Assembly: GCF_010509575.1 (NCBI RefSeq)
Contig: NZ_CP048437.1
Location: forward strand, 372,001-436,000
Reading direction: 5' to 3'
Origin: Faecalibacterium duncaniae
GTDB lineage: Bacteria > Bacillota > Clostridia > Oscillospirales > Ruminococcaceae
Length of the DNA stretch: 64,000 nt
The notes under the pieces were generated by a model that worked only from the letters and a program-made list of their open reading frames with translations, did not search any database and had not been told where the DNA came from. Shown here piece by piece: positions 16,270-23,852 of the stretch (position 1 is the stretch's first letter; every line of letters begins with the position of its first letter). The position numbers and the translations under genes were made by a program.

Positions 16270-17575
16270 GGAAATCAAGGCGGGGCTGGAAACTACCGAG
16301 AAAGGCGGTGTCCGTCAGAGCATACGGAACTGCCTGACCGTATTCCAGCGTGACCCGCTGCTTTCCGGGGCTATCGCATACAACATTCTGACCGACCGCA
16401 AGGACATCATAAAGCCCATCGGTTTTCACAGGGAAAGCACCGCCCTGAACGATACGGACATGAAGTATCTGCTTCTTTATCTGGAAGAAACCTATGGGCT
16501 TACCAATGAGAAAAAGATTGATAACGCCATCGGGATTGTGGCGAATGAAAACAAGTACCATCCCATCCGGGACTATCTCAATACCCTTGTGTGGGACGGG
16601 ACAGAACGAATCCGTTTCTGCCTGCGGCACTTTCTGGGGGCTGACGCAGACGATTACACCTATGAAGCGTTGAAGCTGTTCCTGCTGGGTGCAATCTCAC
16701 GAGCCTTTCAGCCGGGGTGCAAGTTTGAAATCATGCTCTGTCTGGTAGGTGGTCAGGGGGCTGGCAAGTCCACCTTCTTCCGTCTGCTGGCAGTCCGGGA
16801 CGAGTGGTTCTCCGATGATTTGCGGAAGCTGGACGATGACAATGTGTATCGCAAGCTGCAAGGTCACTGGATTATCGAAATGTCGGAAATGATGGCAACC
16901 GCAAACGCCAAGAGCATTGAGGAAATCAAGTCATTTTTAAGCCGGCAGAAAGAGGTTTACAAGATACCCTATGAAACCCACCCGGCAGACCGCCCCCGTC
17001 AGTGCGTGTTTGGCGGCACTTCCAATGCCCTTGACTTCCTGCCCCTTGACCGTTCCGGCAACCGCCGCTTTATCCCCGTCATGGTGTACCCGGAGCAAGC
17101 CGAGGTTCACATTTTGGAGGATGAAGCTGCTTCCAGAGCCTATATCGAGCAGATGTGGGCAGAAGCTATGGAGATTTACCGAAGCGGCAGGTTCAAGCTG
17201 GCTTTCAGCCCCGCCATGCAGCGGTATCTCAAAGAACACCAGCGGGATTTTATGCCGGAGGACACCAAAGCCGGGATGATACAGGCGTATCTTGATAAGT
17301 ACACCGGGAGCATGGTCTGCTCCAAGCAGCTCTACAAGGAAGCCTTGAACCATGCCTTTGACGAGCCGAAACAATGGGAAATCCGGGAAATCAACGAGAT
17401 TATGAACCAGTGCATTGACCGCTGGCGGTACTTCCCGAACCCAAGAATGTTTTCAGAATATGGCAGACAAAAGGGCTGGGAGCGTGAAAACCCGGCAACG
17501 GACTCCGGCAACCCGTCTGAAAAAACGATGGATGGTTTTGTGGAGGTCACAGAACAGATGGAGCTTCCATTCTGA
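16181..17575 (+). CDS. VapE-like P-loop replication helicase
   Basis: 464 residues from TTG 16181 (ATG 16238 is an alternative). Virulence-associated E family: Walker A GGQGAGKS (190-197), then DDNVYRKLQGHWIIEMSEM and SNALDFLPLDRSGNRRF with the arginine-finger type ending. Superfamily 3-like hexameric helicases of this kind drive replication of phage satellites and IMEs. It overlaps the primase gene and is followed by GTTGCC repeats that may be the origin. Confidence 0.87.
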   Translation: MNSEWQSLQPQTQQELKNTMNAMQPPQSVEEIKAGLETTEKGGVRQSIRNCLTVFQRDPLLSGAIAYNILTDRKDIIKPIGFHRESTALNDTDMKYLLLYLEETYGLTNEKKIDNAIGIVANENKYHPIRDYLNTLVWDGTERIRFCLRHFLGADADDYTYEALKLFLLGAISRAFQPGCKFEIMLCLVGGQGAGKSTFFRLLAVRDEWFSDDLRKLDDDNVYRKLQGHWIIEMSEMMATANAKSIEEIKSFLSRQKEVYKIPYETHPADRPRQCVFGGTSNALDFLPLDRSGNRRFIPVMVYPEQAEVHILEDEAASRAYIEQMWAEAMEIYRSGRFKLAFSPAMQRYLKEHQRDFMPEDTKAGMIQAYLDKYTGSMVCSKQLYKEALNHAFDEPKQWEIREINEIMNQCIDRWRYFPNPRMFSEYGRQKGWERENPATDSGNPSEKTMDGFVEVTEQMELPF

Positions 17576-17773
17576 AAATGACAGCCCGTTGCACCCCCTG
17601 TTGCTATCCCGTTGCCGAGCCGGTTGCCGGGGAAAATCCCGAAACTATCGGCTTTTCTCCCCTATGACAACCAAAACAACAGAAAAATAAAAGAAAAGTA
17701 TAAATAGTAACCATCGCCAGATTGAGATTGTTTGCAAGGTCTTTTGAAGCCCGTTGCCGGACTTCGTTGCCGA
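17492..17773 (+). repeat. GTTGCC repeats, candidate IME origin
   Basis: GTTGCCG-type units occur at about 17611, 17623, 17753 and 17766 on the plus strand and, inverted as CCGGCAAC, at 17492 and 17505; shorter GTTGC copies lie at 17589 and 17600. Between the groups (17660-17710) is an AT-rich stretch. Repeats plus AT-rich DNA right after the primase/VapE genes suggest an iteron origin. The units could instead be operator sites. Confidence 0.45.
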
Positions 17774-17816
17774 CACCCTCTGTCTGGCTATTTTCATGTA
17801 TGGAGGATAACTGCCT

Positions 17817-18014
17817 ATGGCAAAAAACAAAACAGAGATTCATGTTACAACGGTGTTTGACGGGGAGCTGGACGCAACCGATGTGTTCGTCAGCCTGATT
17901 TCCCAGAAATACGGTAAGACAAATACGAAAGAATATCTTGCTAAAAGGAAAGATATGAGCTATAATGAAGATGAGGTTCAAAAGAGCCAGATACCGTCTG
18001 GATTGTGTGGGTAA
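17817..18014 (+). CDS. tnpW: TnpW-family small protein
   Basis: 65 residues, matching TnpW-like proteins that precede the large serine recombinase in TnpX-type elements: VFDGELDATDVFVSLISQKYG, then YNEDEVQKSQIPSGLCG. Role unproven. It ends two bases into the spacing before the recombinase start, so the two are co-translated. Confidence 0.72.
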   Translation: MAKNKTEIHVTTVFDGELDATDVFVSLISQKYGKTNTKEYLAKRKDMSYNEDEVQKSQIPSGLCG

Positions 18015-19685
18015 ATGGCTATGATGAACGAAATGGAATACAGAACAATCGGTTCGGCACTTGCCGGAGGGTATCGTGCAGCGGTCTATTGCAGGCTGTC
18101 AAAGGACGATGACCTGCAAGGCGAAAGTGCCAGTATCGCAAACCAGCGTGATATGCTGGAAAAATACTGCGAAAAGCAGGGATGGGAGGTTGTGGCAGTC
18201 TATCAGGACGATGGCTTCACAGGTCTTAATATGGAGCGTCCTGATTTACAGAGAATGTTGAGAGCCATTGAGCGCAGGCAAATCAACCTTGTCATCACGA
18301 AAGACCTCAGCCGACTGGGGCGTAACTATCTGCAAACCGGGCATTTGATTGAGGACTTTTTCCCAAGAAACGGTGTCCGCTATATCGCCATGAATGACGG
18401 TATCGACACCCTGCGTGATAACAACGATATTGCCCCGTTCAAGAATATCCTGAACGAGATGTACAGCAAGGATATTTCCAAGAAAGTCCATTCCTCTTAT
18501 CTTCTGAAAGCGCAGAAAGGACAGTTTACCGGGTGTCTTGCCCCGTTTGGGTATCGGAAAGACCCGGAGGACAAAAACCATCTGCTCATTGACGAGGAAA
18601 CCGCCCCGATTGTGCGGCTGATTTTCGGTTATGCCCTAAACGGTCATGGTCCGAACTATATCCGCAGACGTCTGGAGGAAGAAAAAATCCCCTGCCCCAC
18701 ATGGTGGAACCGGGAACGGGGGCTTCGCAATACCCGAACCAAATGGGAAAAGAAAGACCCGGAAAACGGACGGTATATGTGGGACTTCTCCGTTATCAAA
18801 GACCTTTTGATGAATCCCGTCTACACCGGGGCGATTGCTTCCCAGAAAAAAGACTACCGTTTCAAAATCGGCACGATTGGGGAAAAGAAGCCGGAGGACT
18901 GGATTGTGGTGGAGGGACAGCATGAACCGCTGATTGACCGCATGAGCTTTGACATTGTGCAGAACAAGCTGAAATCCCGCCAGCGTCCGGGGCAGACCAA
19001 TGAAATCAGCCTGTTTGCCGGACTGATAAAATGCGGCGAGTGTGGGAAGTCGCTGACGATACGCTACACAAACGCAAAACATCCCCAGCAGATTTATTCC
19101 TGCAAGACCTACAATGCCTTTGGAAAGAATCACTGCACCCAGCACCGGATTGACTATGACACCCTTTACAGCCATGTGCTGCGGAAAATCCGGGAATGTG
19201 CCAGAGCTGCCCTGATGGACGGGGAAGCGGTTGCCGACCGCCTGACCAACACTTGTGAAGCCGAGAAGCGGGAACAGCGGGAAGCAATGGAACGCTCCCT
19301 TACAAGGGACGAGGAACGGATTGAGGTTCTGAACAAAATGGTCATGCGGCTTTATGAGGATATGATTGCAGGGCGTATCAGTGAGCAGAATTTCAACACC
19401 ATGCTGGAAAAGACACAGACCGAGCAGACGGAGCTTAAAACAAAAGTGTCAGATGGCAGAAAGCGGCTGTCCGATGAAGTCCAGCTTGCCAATGACGCAA
19501 AACAATGGGTGGAAGCCATTCAGGAATACGCCAATATCACAGAGCTGGACGCAGCCACCCTCAACCGCTTAATCAAAGAAATCGTCGTGCATGAGCGCAT
19601 TGACGAAGATAAAACAAGACACATTTCTATCGAAATTCATTTTAATCTCAAACCCATCCCAGAGGTGGAACAGGTCACTGCCTGA
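18015..19685 (+). CDS. TnpX-like large serine recombinase
   Basis: 556 residues. The catalytic domain (20-160) has YCRLSKDD with nucleophile S29, and DLSRLGRNYL. A recombinase domain follows (about 175-290), then a zinc ribbon with C340, C343, C363 and C374, and a C-terminal coiled coil with the DUF4368-like end. Such enzymes integrate and excise circular elements at short target cores; here the element sits in maff2 and the shared core is about AAACAG. The gene ends 100 bases before the right junction. Confidence 0.93.
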   Translation: MAMMNEMEYRTIGSALAGGYRAAVYCRLSKDDDLQGESASIANQRDMLEKYCEKQGWEVVAVYQDDGFTGLNMERPDLQRMLRAIERRQINLVITKDLSRLGRNYLQTGHLIEDFFPRNGVRYIAMNDGIDTLRDNNDIAPFKNILNEMYSKDISKKVHSSYLLKAQKGQFTGCLAPFGYRKDPEDKNHLLIDEETAPIVRLIFGYALNGHGPNYIRRRLEEEKIPCPTWWNRERGLRNTRTKWEKKDPENGRYMWDFSVIKDLLMNPVYTGAIASQKKDYRFKIGTIGEKKPEDWIVVEGQHEPLIDRMSFDIVQNKLKSRQRPGQTNEISLFAGLIKCGECGKSLTIRYTNAKHPQQIYSCKTYNAFGKNHCTQHRIDYDTLYSHVLRKIRECARAALMDGEAVADRLTNTCEAEKREQREAMERSLTRDEERIEVLNKMVMRLYEDMIAGRISEQNFNTMLEKTQTEQTELKTKVSDGRKRLSDEVQLANDAKQWVEAIQEYANITELDAATLNRLIKEIVVHERIDEDKTRHISIEIHFNLKPIPEVEQVTA

Positions 19686-19787
19686 CCTGTCCCGCCGGGA
19701 CGGTTCTCTTAAAAACACCATATAGATTTTTTGTACGCCGCCGCCCGCCATCGAGCAGAGTTTTACACCTAATTGGGTATAAAACAG

Positions 19788-19859
19788 CTGATGGCTGGCG
19801 GCGGCGTGGCACTGATCGGTACGACTCTGGTGCCGCTGCTTTCCGGTCTGTTCGGTTAA
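19788..19859 (+). pseudogene. maff2, 3' part beyond the IME
   Basis: Continues the reading frame of the 5' part: LMAGGGVALIGTTLVPLL ... FG then TAA 19857-19859. It supplies the second membrane segment of the 71-residue protein and has no start of its own with a ribosome binding site. Precise excision of the IME would restore the gene. Confidence 0.85.
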
Positions 19860-19889
19860 GCAAAAGCTGTCGGAGCGAAGATTCCGGCC

Positions 19890-19980
19890 GGGCGGCGAAA
19901 GCTGCCTGTTACATAGTCAGGTGCAGGCAATCTCCGCAGCTGGCTATTTTCTGCGCTCTCTGGCAGGTGCACATGTTGGA
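19890..19980 (+). ncRNA. TTACATAG RNA-like module, copy C
   Basis: GGCGGC-gaaa-GCTGCC (19891-19906), then TTACATAG with a stem ATAGTCAGGTGC / GCAGCTGGCTAT (19913 to about 19947), then CTGGCA / TGTTGG (19960-19979, wobble-paired) around loop GGTGCACA. The 13-mer GCAGGTGCACATG (19963-19975) is identical to copy B. It lies 70 bases before the 32-residue gene. Without the IME, copies B and C would be only about 400 bases apart, flanking maff2. Confidence 0.6.
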
Positions 19981-20051
19981 AGTATGGCGCAGAACCGCAG
20001 TTTAGAATCGCACCGGCGGATAGGCCGGACAAGTTACAGGAGGACAAATCT

Positions 20052-20150
20052 ATGGCGTTTCTTACTACAACTGCATCGGCACTGTCTCTTTTCTCTCAGC
20101 TGTTCATGCTTCTGTCCCGGATGGCGAAGCTGTTCGGCGTGTTTGCGTAA
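20052..20150 (+). CDS. Small hydrophobic protein between maff2 and trbL
   Basis: 32 residues after a strong ACAGGAGG site: starts MAFLTTTASALSLF and has one hydrophobic segment. The MAF start and location resemble a shortened Maff2 paralogue. It is preceded by RNA-like module C exactly as maff2 is preceded by module B. Function unknown, probably part of the conjugation membrane complex. Confidence 0.6.
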   Translation: MAFLTTTASALSLFSQLFMLLSRMAKLFGVFA

Positions 20151-20165
20151 GGAAGGAGGCGGCTC

Positions 20166-21032
20166 ATGCAGAGTATCCTTGAACAGATCACAGATTGGCT
20201 CAAGAGCATGATCATCAGCGGTATCATGGGAAATCTTTCAGGGATGTTCGATTCGGTCAACCAGCAGGTTGGACAGATCGCAGGCGATGTGGGAACCACA
20301 CCGGCGAACTTTTCACCTGCTGTTTTTTCTATGATCCGCAACATCTCGGAATCCGTGATCCTGCCCATTGCCGGAATGGTGCTGACTTTCATCGCCTGTT
20401 ATGAGCTGATCCAGATGCTCATTGAGCATAACAATCTGGCAAATTTCGAGACATGGACATTTTTCAAATGGGTCTTTAAGACCTTTCTGGCAGTGACCCT
20501 GATCTCGAACACATTCAATATCACGATGGCTGTCTTTGATGTGGCGCAGCAAGTGATCTCCCGAAGCGGCGGGCTGATTTCCGGCAGTACGTCCGTCAGC
20601 GATGCGACCCTGACAGCAATGCAGGCCACGCTGGAAGGCATGGACTTAGGACCGCTGCTGGGACTGTATTTGCAGACCTTTGTGGTTCAGGTCACGATGC
20701 TGGCGTTGTCGGCTATCATCTTTGTCATCGTGTATGGCCGAATGGTGGAAATATATCTCATGGTGAGCCTTGCGCCGATTCCGTTCGCAACCTTTGGAAA
20801 CCATGAGCAGAGCCATACCGGTCAAAACTATCTGCGCTCCCTGTTTGCACTGGGATTCCAGGGCTTTCTTATCATGATCTGTGTAGGCATCTATGCAGTT
20901 CTGATTCAGAACCTGTCCTTTTCGGATAACATCATCAGCAGCATTTGGGGCGTTTTGGGCTATACGGTTTTGCTGGCATTTACGCTGTTTAAGACGGGAA
21001 GCCTCGCGAAATCCGTGTTTGCAGCGCACTAA
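20166..21032 (+). CDS. TrbL/VirB6-like channel protein
   Basis: 288 residues with about six membrane segments (first near 55-80, then about 90-115, 165-200 and 230-280). It fits the TrbL-like inner-membrane component of Tn1549-type secretion systems. A helical soluble N-terminus carries SMIISGIMGNLSGMFDSVN. AAGGAGGCGG precedes the ATG. It lies between the small hydrophobic gene and prgI in the normal order. Confidence 0.85.
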   Translation: MQSILEQITDWLKSMIISGIMGNLSGMFDSVNQQVGQIAGDVGTTPANFSPAVFSMIRNISESVILPIAGMVLTFIACYELIQMLIEHNNLANFETWTFFKWVFKTFLAVTLISNTFNITMAVFDVAQQVISRSGGLISGSTSVSDATLTAMQATLEGMDLGPLLGLYLQTFVVQVTMLALSAIIFVIVYGRMVEIYLMVSLAPIPFATFGNHEQSHTGQNYLRSLFALGFQGFLIMICVGIYAVLIQNLSFSDNIISSIWGVLGYTVLLAFTLFKTGSLAKSVFAAH

Positions 21033-21049
21033 GAGAGGAGGAATGATTC

Positions 21050-21442
21050 ATGGCATCTTATATTTCTGTGCCGCGAGACCTTTCAAAGGTCAAGACCAAG
21101 GTCTTTATGAACCTGACCAAACGGCAGATTCTCTGCTTCGGAGCCGGTGCGCTGATTGGCGTTCCGGTTTTCTTTTTGCTCAAATCCAGCGGAAATCTGA
21201 GCCTTGCTGCACTTGGCATGATGGCAGTGATGCTGCCGCTCTTCTTTCTTGCCATGTACGAGAAAGACGGTCAGCCGCTGGAAGTGGTGGCAAAGCATTT
21301 CTATGAGGCGAAGTTCAAGAGGCCGAAAACGCGGCCTTACAAAACGAAAAATTACTATGCACTGCTGGTTCAGCAGGCAGACGTGGAAATGGAGGTAAAT
21401 CGCATTGTTCAAAATTCTCGAAAAGCTGACAGCGAAGAATAA
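21050..21442 (+). CDS. PrgI-family conjugation membrane protein
   Basis: 130 residues. SYISVPRDLSKVKTKVFMNLTKRQ is typical of PrgI/TcpE-like proteins, followed by two membrane segments (about 27-45 and 50-68) and a conserved cytoplasmic tail (FYEAKFKRPKTRPYKTKN). It partners VirB4 at the channel base. Its 3' end overlaps virB4 by 38 bases. Confidence 0.88.
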   Translation: MASYISVPRDLSKVKTKVFMNLTKRQILCFGAGALIGVPVFFLLKSSGNLSLAALGMMAVMLPLFFLAMYEKDGQPLEVVAKHFYEAKFKRPKTRPYKTKNYYALLVQQADVEMEVNRIVQNSRKADSEE

Positions 21443-23849
21443 AAAGCAGGATGACATCCGAATGCCGTCTCATCTGTCAGCCGCAGAGCAAAAACAGGTG
21501 CAGACGGTGATTGATCGTGCAAGGGGTGACCGCACGGTTCCGCATTCGGCACAGGAGAGCATTCCTTTTCAGCGGATGTTCCCGGACGGTATTTGCCGTG
21601 TGACGGACAATTACTACACCAAAACCATTCAGTTTCAGGACATCAATTACCAGCTGGCGCAGCAGGAAGATCAGACGGCTATCTTTGAGGAATGGTGCAG
21701 CTTCCTGAACTTCTTTGATTCCAGCATCCGCTTTGAGCTTTCTTTTATGAATATGGCTACGGATGCCTCGAATTTTGAGAAGATGGTGCGCATCCCGTAC
21801 CAGAAGGATCATTTTAATCCGGTACGCACAGAGTACAGCACCATGCTCCGCCGTCAACTTGCCCAGGGCAACAACGGCCTGACCAAGACGAAGTACCTGA
21901 CGTTTGGCATTGAGGCGGAATCCATGAAGCAGGCAAAGCCGAGGCTCATTCACATCGAGATCGACCTGATGAACAACTTCAAACGCTTGGGTGTCCGGGC
22001 AAAATTGCTTAACGGCAAGGAACGGCTTCATTTGATGCACGATATGTTCCACATGGGTGACCATGACCGATTCAATTTCGATTGGAAGTGGCTGCCGGAG
22101 AGCGGGCTGTCGGTAAAGGACTTTATTGCACCGACCGGTTTTGCCTTTCCGAAGAACCGTGTTTTTCAGATGGGTGGGATGTATGGTTCCATGTCCTATC
22201 TCCAGATTACGGCTTCCGACCTGTCGGATCAGCTGCTGAAGGACTTTCTGGATATGGAATCCAGCCAGATTGTAACCATGCACATTCAGTCGGTAGACCA
22301 GAACAAAGCAATCAAGTCTATTAAGCACACCATCACGGAGCTGGATCGTTCCAAGATTGAGGAACAGAAGAAAGCTGTACGTTCCGGATACGATATGGAC
22401 ATCATTCCGTCCGATTTGGCAACTTACGGTAAGGACGCAAAGGCACTGCTGAAGGAATTGCAGAGCCAGAATGAGCGTATGTTCCTGCTGACCTTTCTGG
22501 TGATGAACACCGGCGAAACGGAGCAGGAGCTGGAAACCAATGTGTTTCAGGCTTCCAGCATTGCACAAAAGTACAACTGCAACCTGCGCCGTCTGGACTT
22601 CCAGCAGGAGCAGGGGCTGATGAGCTGCCTGCCGCTGGCACAGAACCTGATTGAGATTCAGCGCAGCATGACTACCAGCAGCACGGCAATTTTCGTGCCG
22701 TTTACCACCCAGGAACTGTTTCAGACCGGGAAAGAGGCTCTGTACTATGGGCTGAATGCTTTGTCCAACAACCTGATTATGGTTGACCGGAAAAAGCTCA
22801 AAAACCCCAACGGGCTGATTCTGGGTACCCCCGGTTCCGGTAAATCCTTCTCTGCCAAGAGAGAAATCGCCAATGCGTTCCTGGTGACGGATGACGATGT
22901 AATCGTGTGCGATCCCGAAGCTGAGTACACAGCACTGGTGCAGAAATTTGAGGGGCAGGTCATTAAAATCAGCCCTTCCAGCACGCAGTATATCAACCCA
23001 ATGGACATCAATGCGAACTATTCGGAAGAGGATAATCCGATTGCCCTGAAAGCAGATTTCATCCTGTCCCTGTGTGAGCTGATCGTGGGCGGAAAAGAAG
23101 GCTTGCAGCCGGTAGAAAAGACGGTCATCGACCGCTGTGTTCATCAGATTTACCAGACCTATTTTGAACACCCGGTGCCGGAGAACATGCCCGTTTTGCA
23201 GGATTTGTACGAAGCTCTGCTCCGGCAGGATGAAAAGGAGGCACACCATGTGGCAACGGCACTGGAAATCTATGTAACCGGTTCTCTGAACCTGTTCAAC
23301 CACCGCACCAACGTAGATATCAATAACCGGCTGGTCTGCTATGACATCAAGGAGCTGGGCAAGCAGCTGAAAAAGATCGGGATGCTGGTGGTGCAGGATC
23401 AGGTCTGGGGGCGTGTGACCGCCAACCGTAATGCCGGTAAAGCCACCCGCTACTATATGGACGAGTTCCATCTGCTTTTGAAAGAAGAGCAGACAGCGGC
23501 CTACAGCGTGGAAATCTGGAAGCGATTCCGTAAATGGGGCGGTATTCCCACCGGCATCACCCAGAATGTGAAAGACCTGCTTTCTTCCCGCGAAGTGACG
23601 AACATTTTTGAAAACAGCGACTTCATTTATATGCTGAATCAAGCAGCCGGTGATCGTCAGATTCTGGCGGATCAGCTGAATATCAGCCCACATCAGCTGT
23701 CCTATGTGACCCACTCCGGTGAAGGCGAAGGACTGCTGTTCTACGGAAATGTGATTTTGCCGTTCGTTGATCGTTTCCCGACCGATCTGGAACTGTACCG
23801 GATTATGACGACAAAATTAACCGAAGTGCAGGAAGCGAAGGAGGCGTAA
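21405..23849 (+). CDS. VirB4/TraE secretion ATPase
   Basis: 814 residues from TTG 21405 (GGAGG nine bases upstream). Walker A GTPGSGKS lies near 474-481; the Walker B region is YYMDEFHLLL (near 685), then the conserved GIPTGITQNVKDLL. It is the central ATPase of the type IV secretion channel. The rare TTG start together with the overlap with prgI suggests controlled stoichiometry. Intact. Confidence 0.93.
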   Translation: MFKILEKLTAKNKKQDDIRMPSHLSAAEQKQVQTVIDRARGDRTVPHSAQESIPFQRMFPDGICRVTDNYYTKTIQFQDINYQLAQQEDQTAIFEEWCSFLNFFDSSIRFELSFMNMATDASNFEKMVRIPYQKDHFNPVRTEYSTMLRRQLAQGNNGLTKTKYLTFGIEAESMKQAKPRLIHIEIDLMNNFKRLGVRAKLLNGKERLHLMHDMFHMGDHDRFNFDWKWLPESGLSVKDFIAPTGFAFPKNRVFQMGGMYGSMSYLQITASDLSDQLLKDFLDMESSQIVTMHIQSVDQNKAIKSIKHTITELDRSKIEEQKKAVRSGYDMDIIPSDLATYGKDAKALLKELQSQNERMFLLTFLVMNTGETEQELETNVFQASSIAQKYNCNLRRLDFQQEQGLMSCLPLAQNLIEIQRSMTTSSTAIFVPFTTQELFQTGKEALYYGLNALSNNLIMVDRKKLKNPNGLILGTPGSGKSFSAKREIANAFLVTDDDVIVCDPEAEYTALVQKFEGQVIKISPSSTQYINPMDINANYSEEDNPIALKADFILSLCELIVGGKEGLQPVEKTVIDRCVHQIYQTYFEHPVPENMPVLQDLYEALLRQDEKEAHHVATALEIYVTGSLNLFNHRTNVDINNRLVCYDIKELGKQLKKIGMLVVQDQVWGRVTANRNAGKATRYYMDEFHLLLKEEQTAAYSVEIWKRFRKWGGIPTGITQNVKDLLSSREVTNIFENSDFIYMLNQAAGDRQILADQLNISPHQLSYVTHSGEGEGLLFYGNVILPFVDRFPTDLELYRIMTTKLTEVQEAKEA

Positions 23850-23852
23850 GCG

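Larger units (their letters stand above)
8493..19787 (+). mobile_element. IME with TnpX-like recombinase, inserted in maff2
   Basis: About 11.3 kb between the two halves of maff2. Left junction: GGTATGAAACAG (8481-8492) then TTTATGGCT. Right junction: GGTATAAAACAG (19776-19787) then CTGATGGCT. Joining the outer halves restores the Maff2 reading KQLMAGGG; joining the inner ends gives GGTATAAAACAG-TTTATGGCT, a near copy of the target, as expected for serine-recombinase att sites. Contents: TnpV, XRE regulators, PAP2 cargo, cysteine-rich VLP protein, RepA_N-like, DUF3847, MOBQ relaxase, primase, VapE, TnpW, large serine recombinase. It has no secretion genes, so it must use another element's channel, most simply this ICE's. 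Confidence 0.9.

Noticed and set aside
21477..23714. 745-codon open frame on the minus strand
   Set aside because: Complete shadow of virB4, which has clear Walker motifs on the plus strand.
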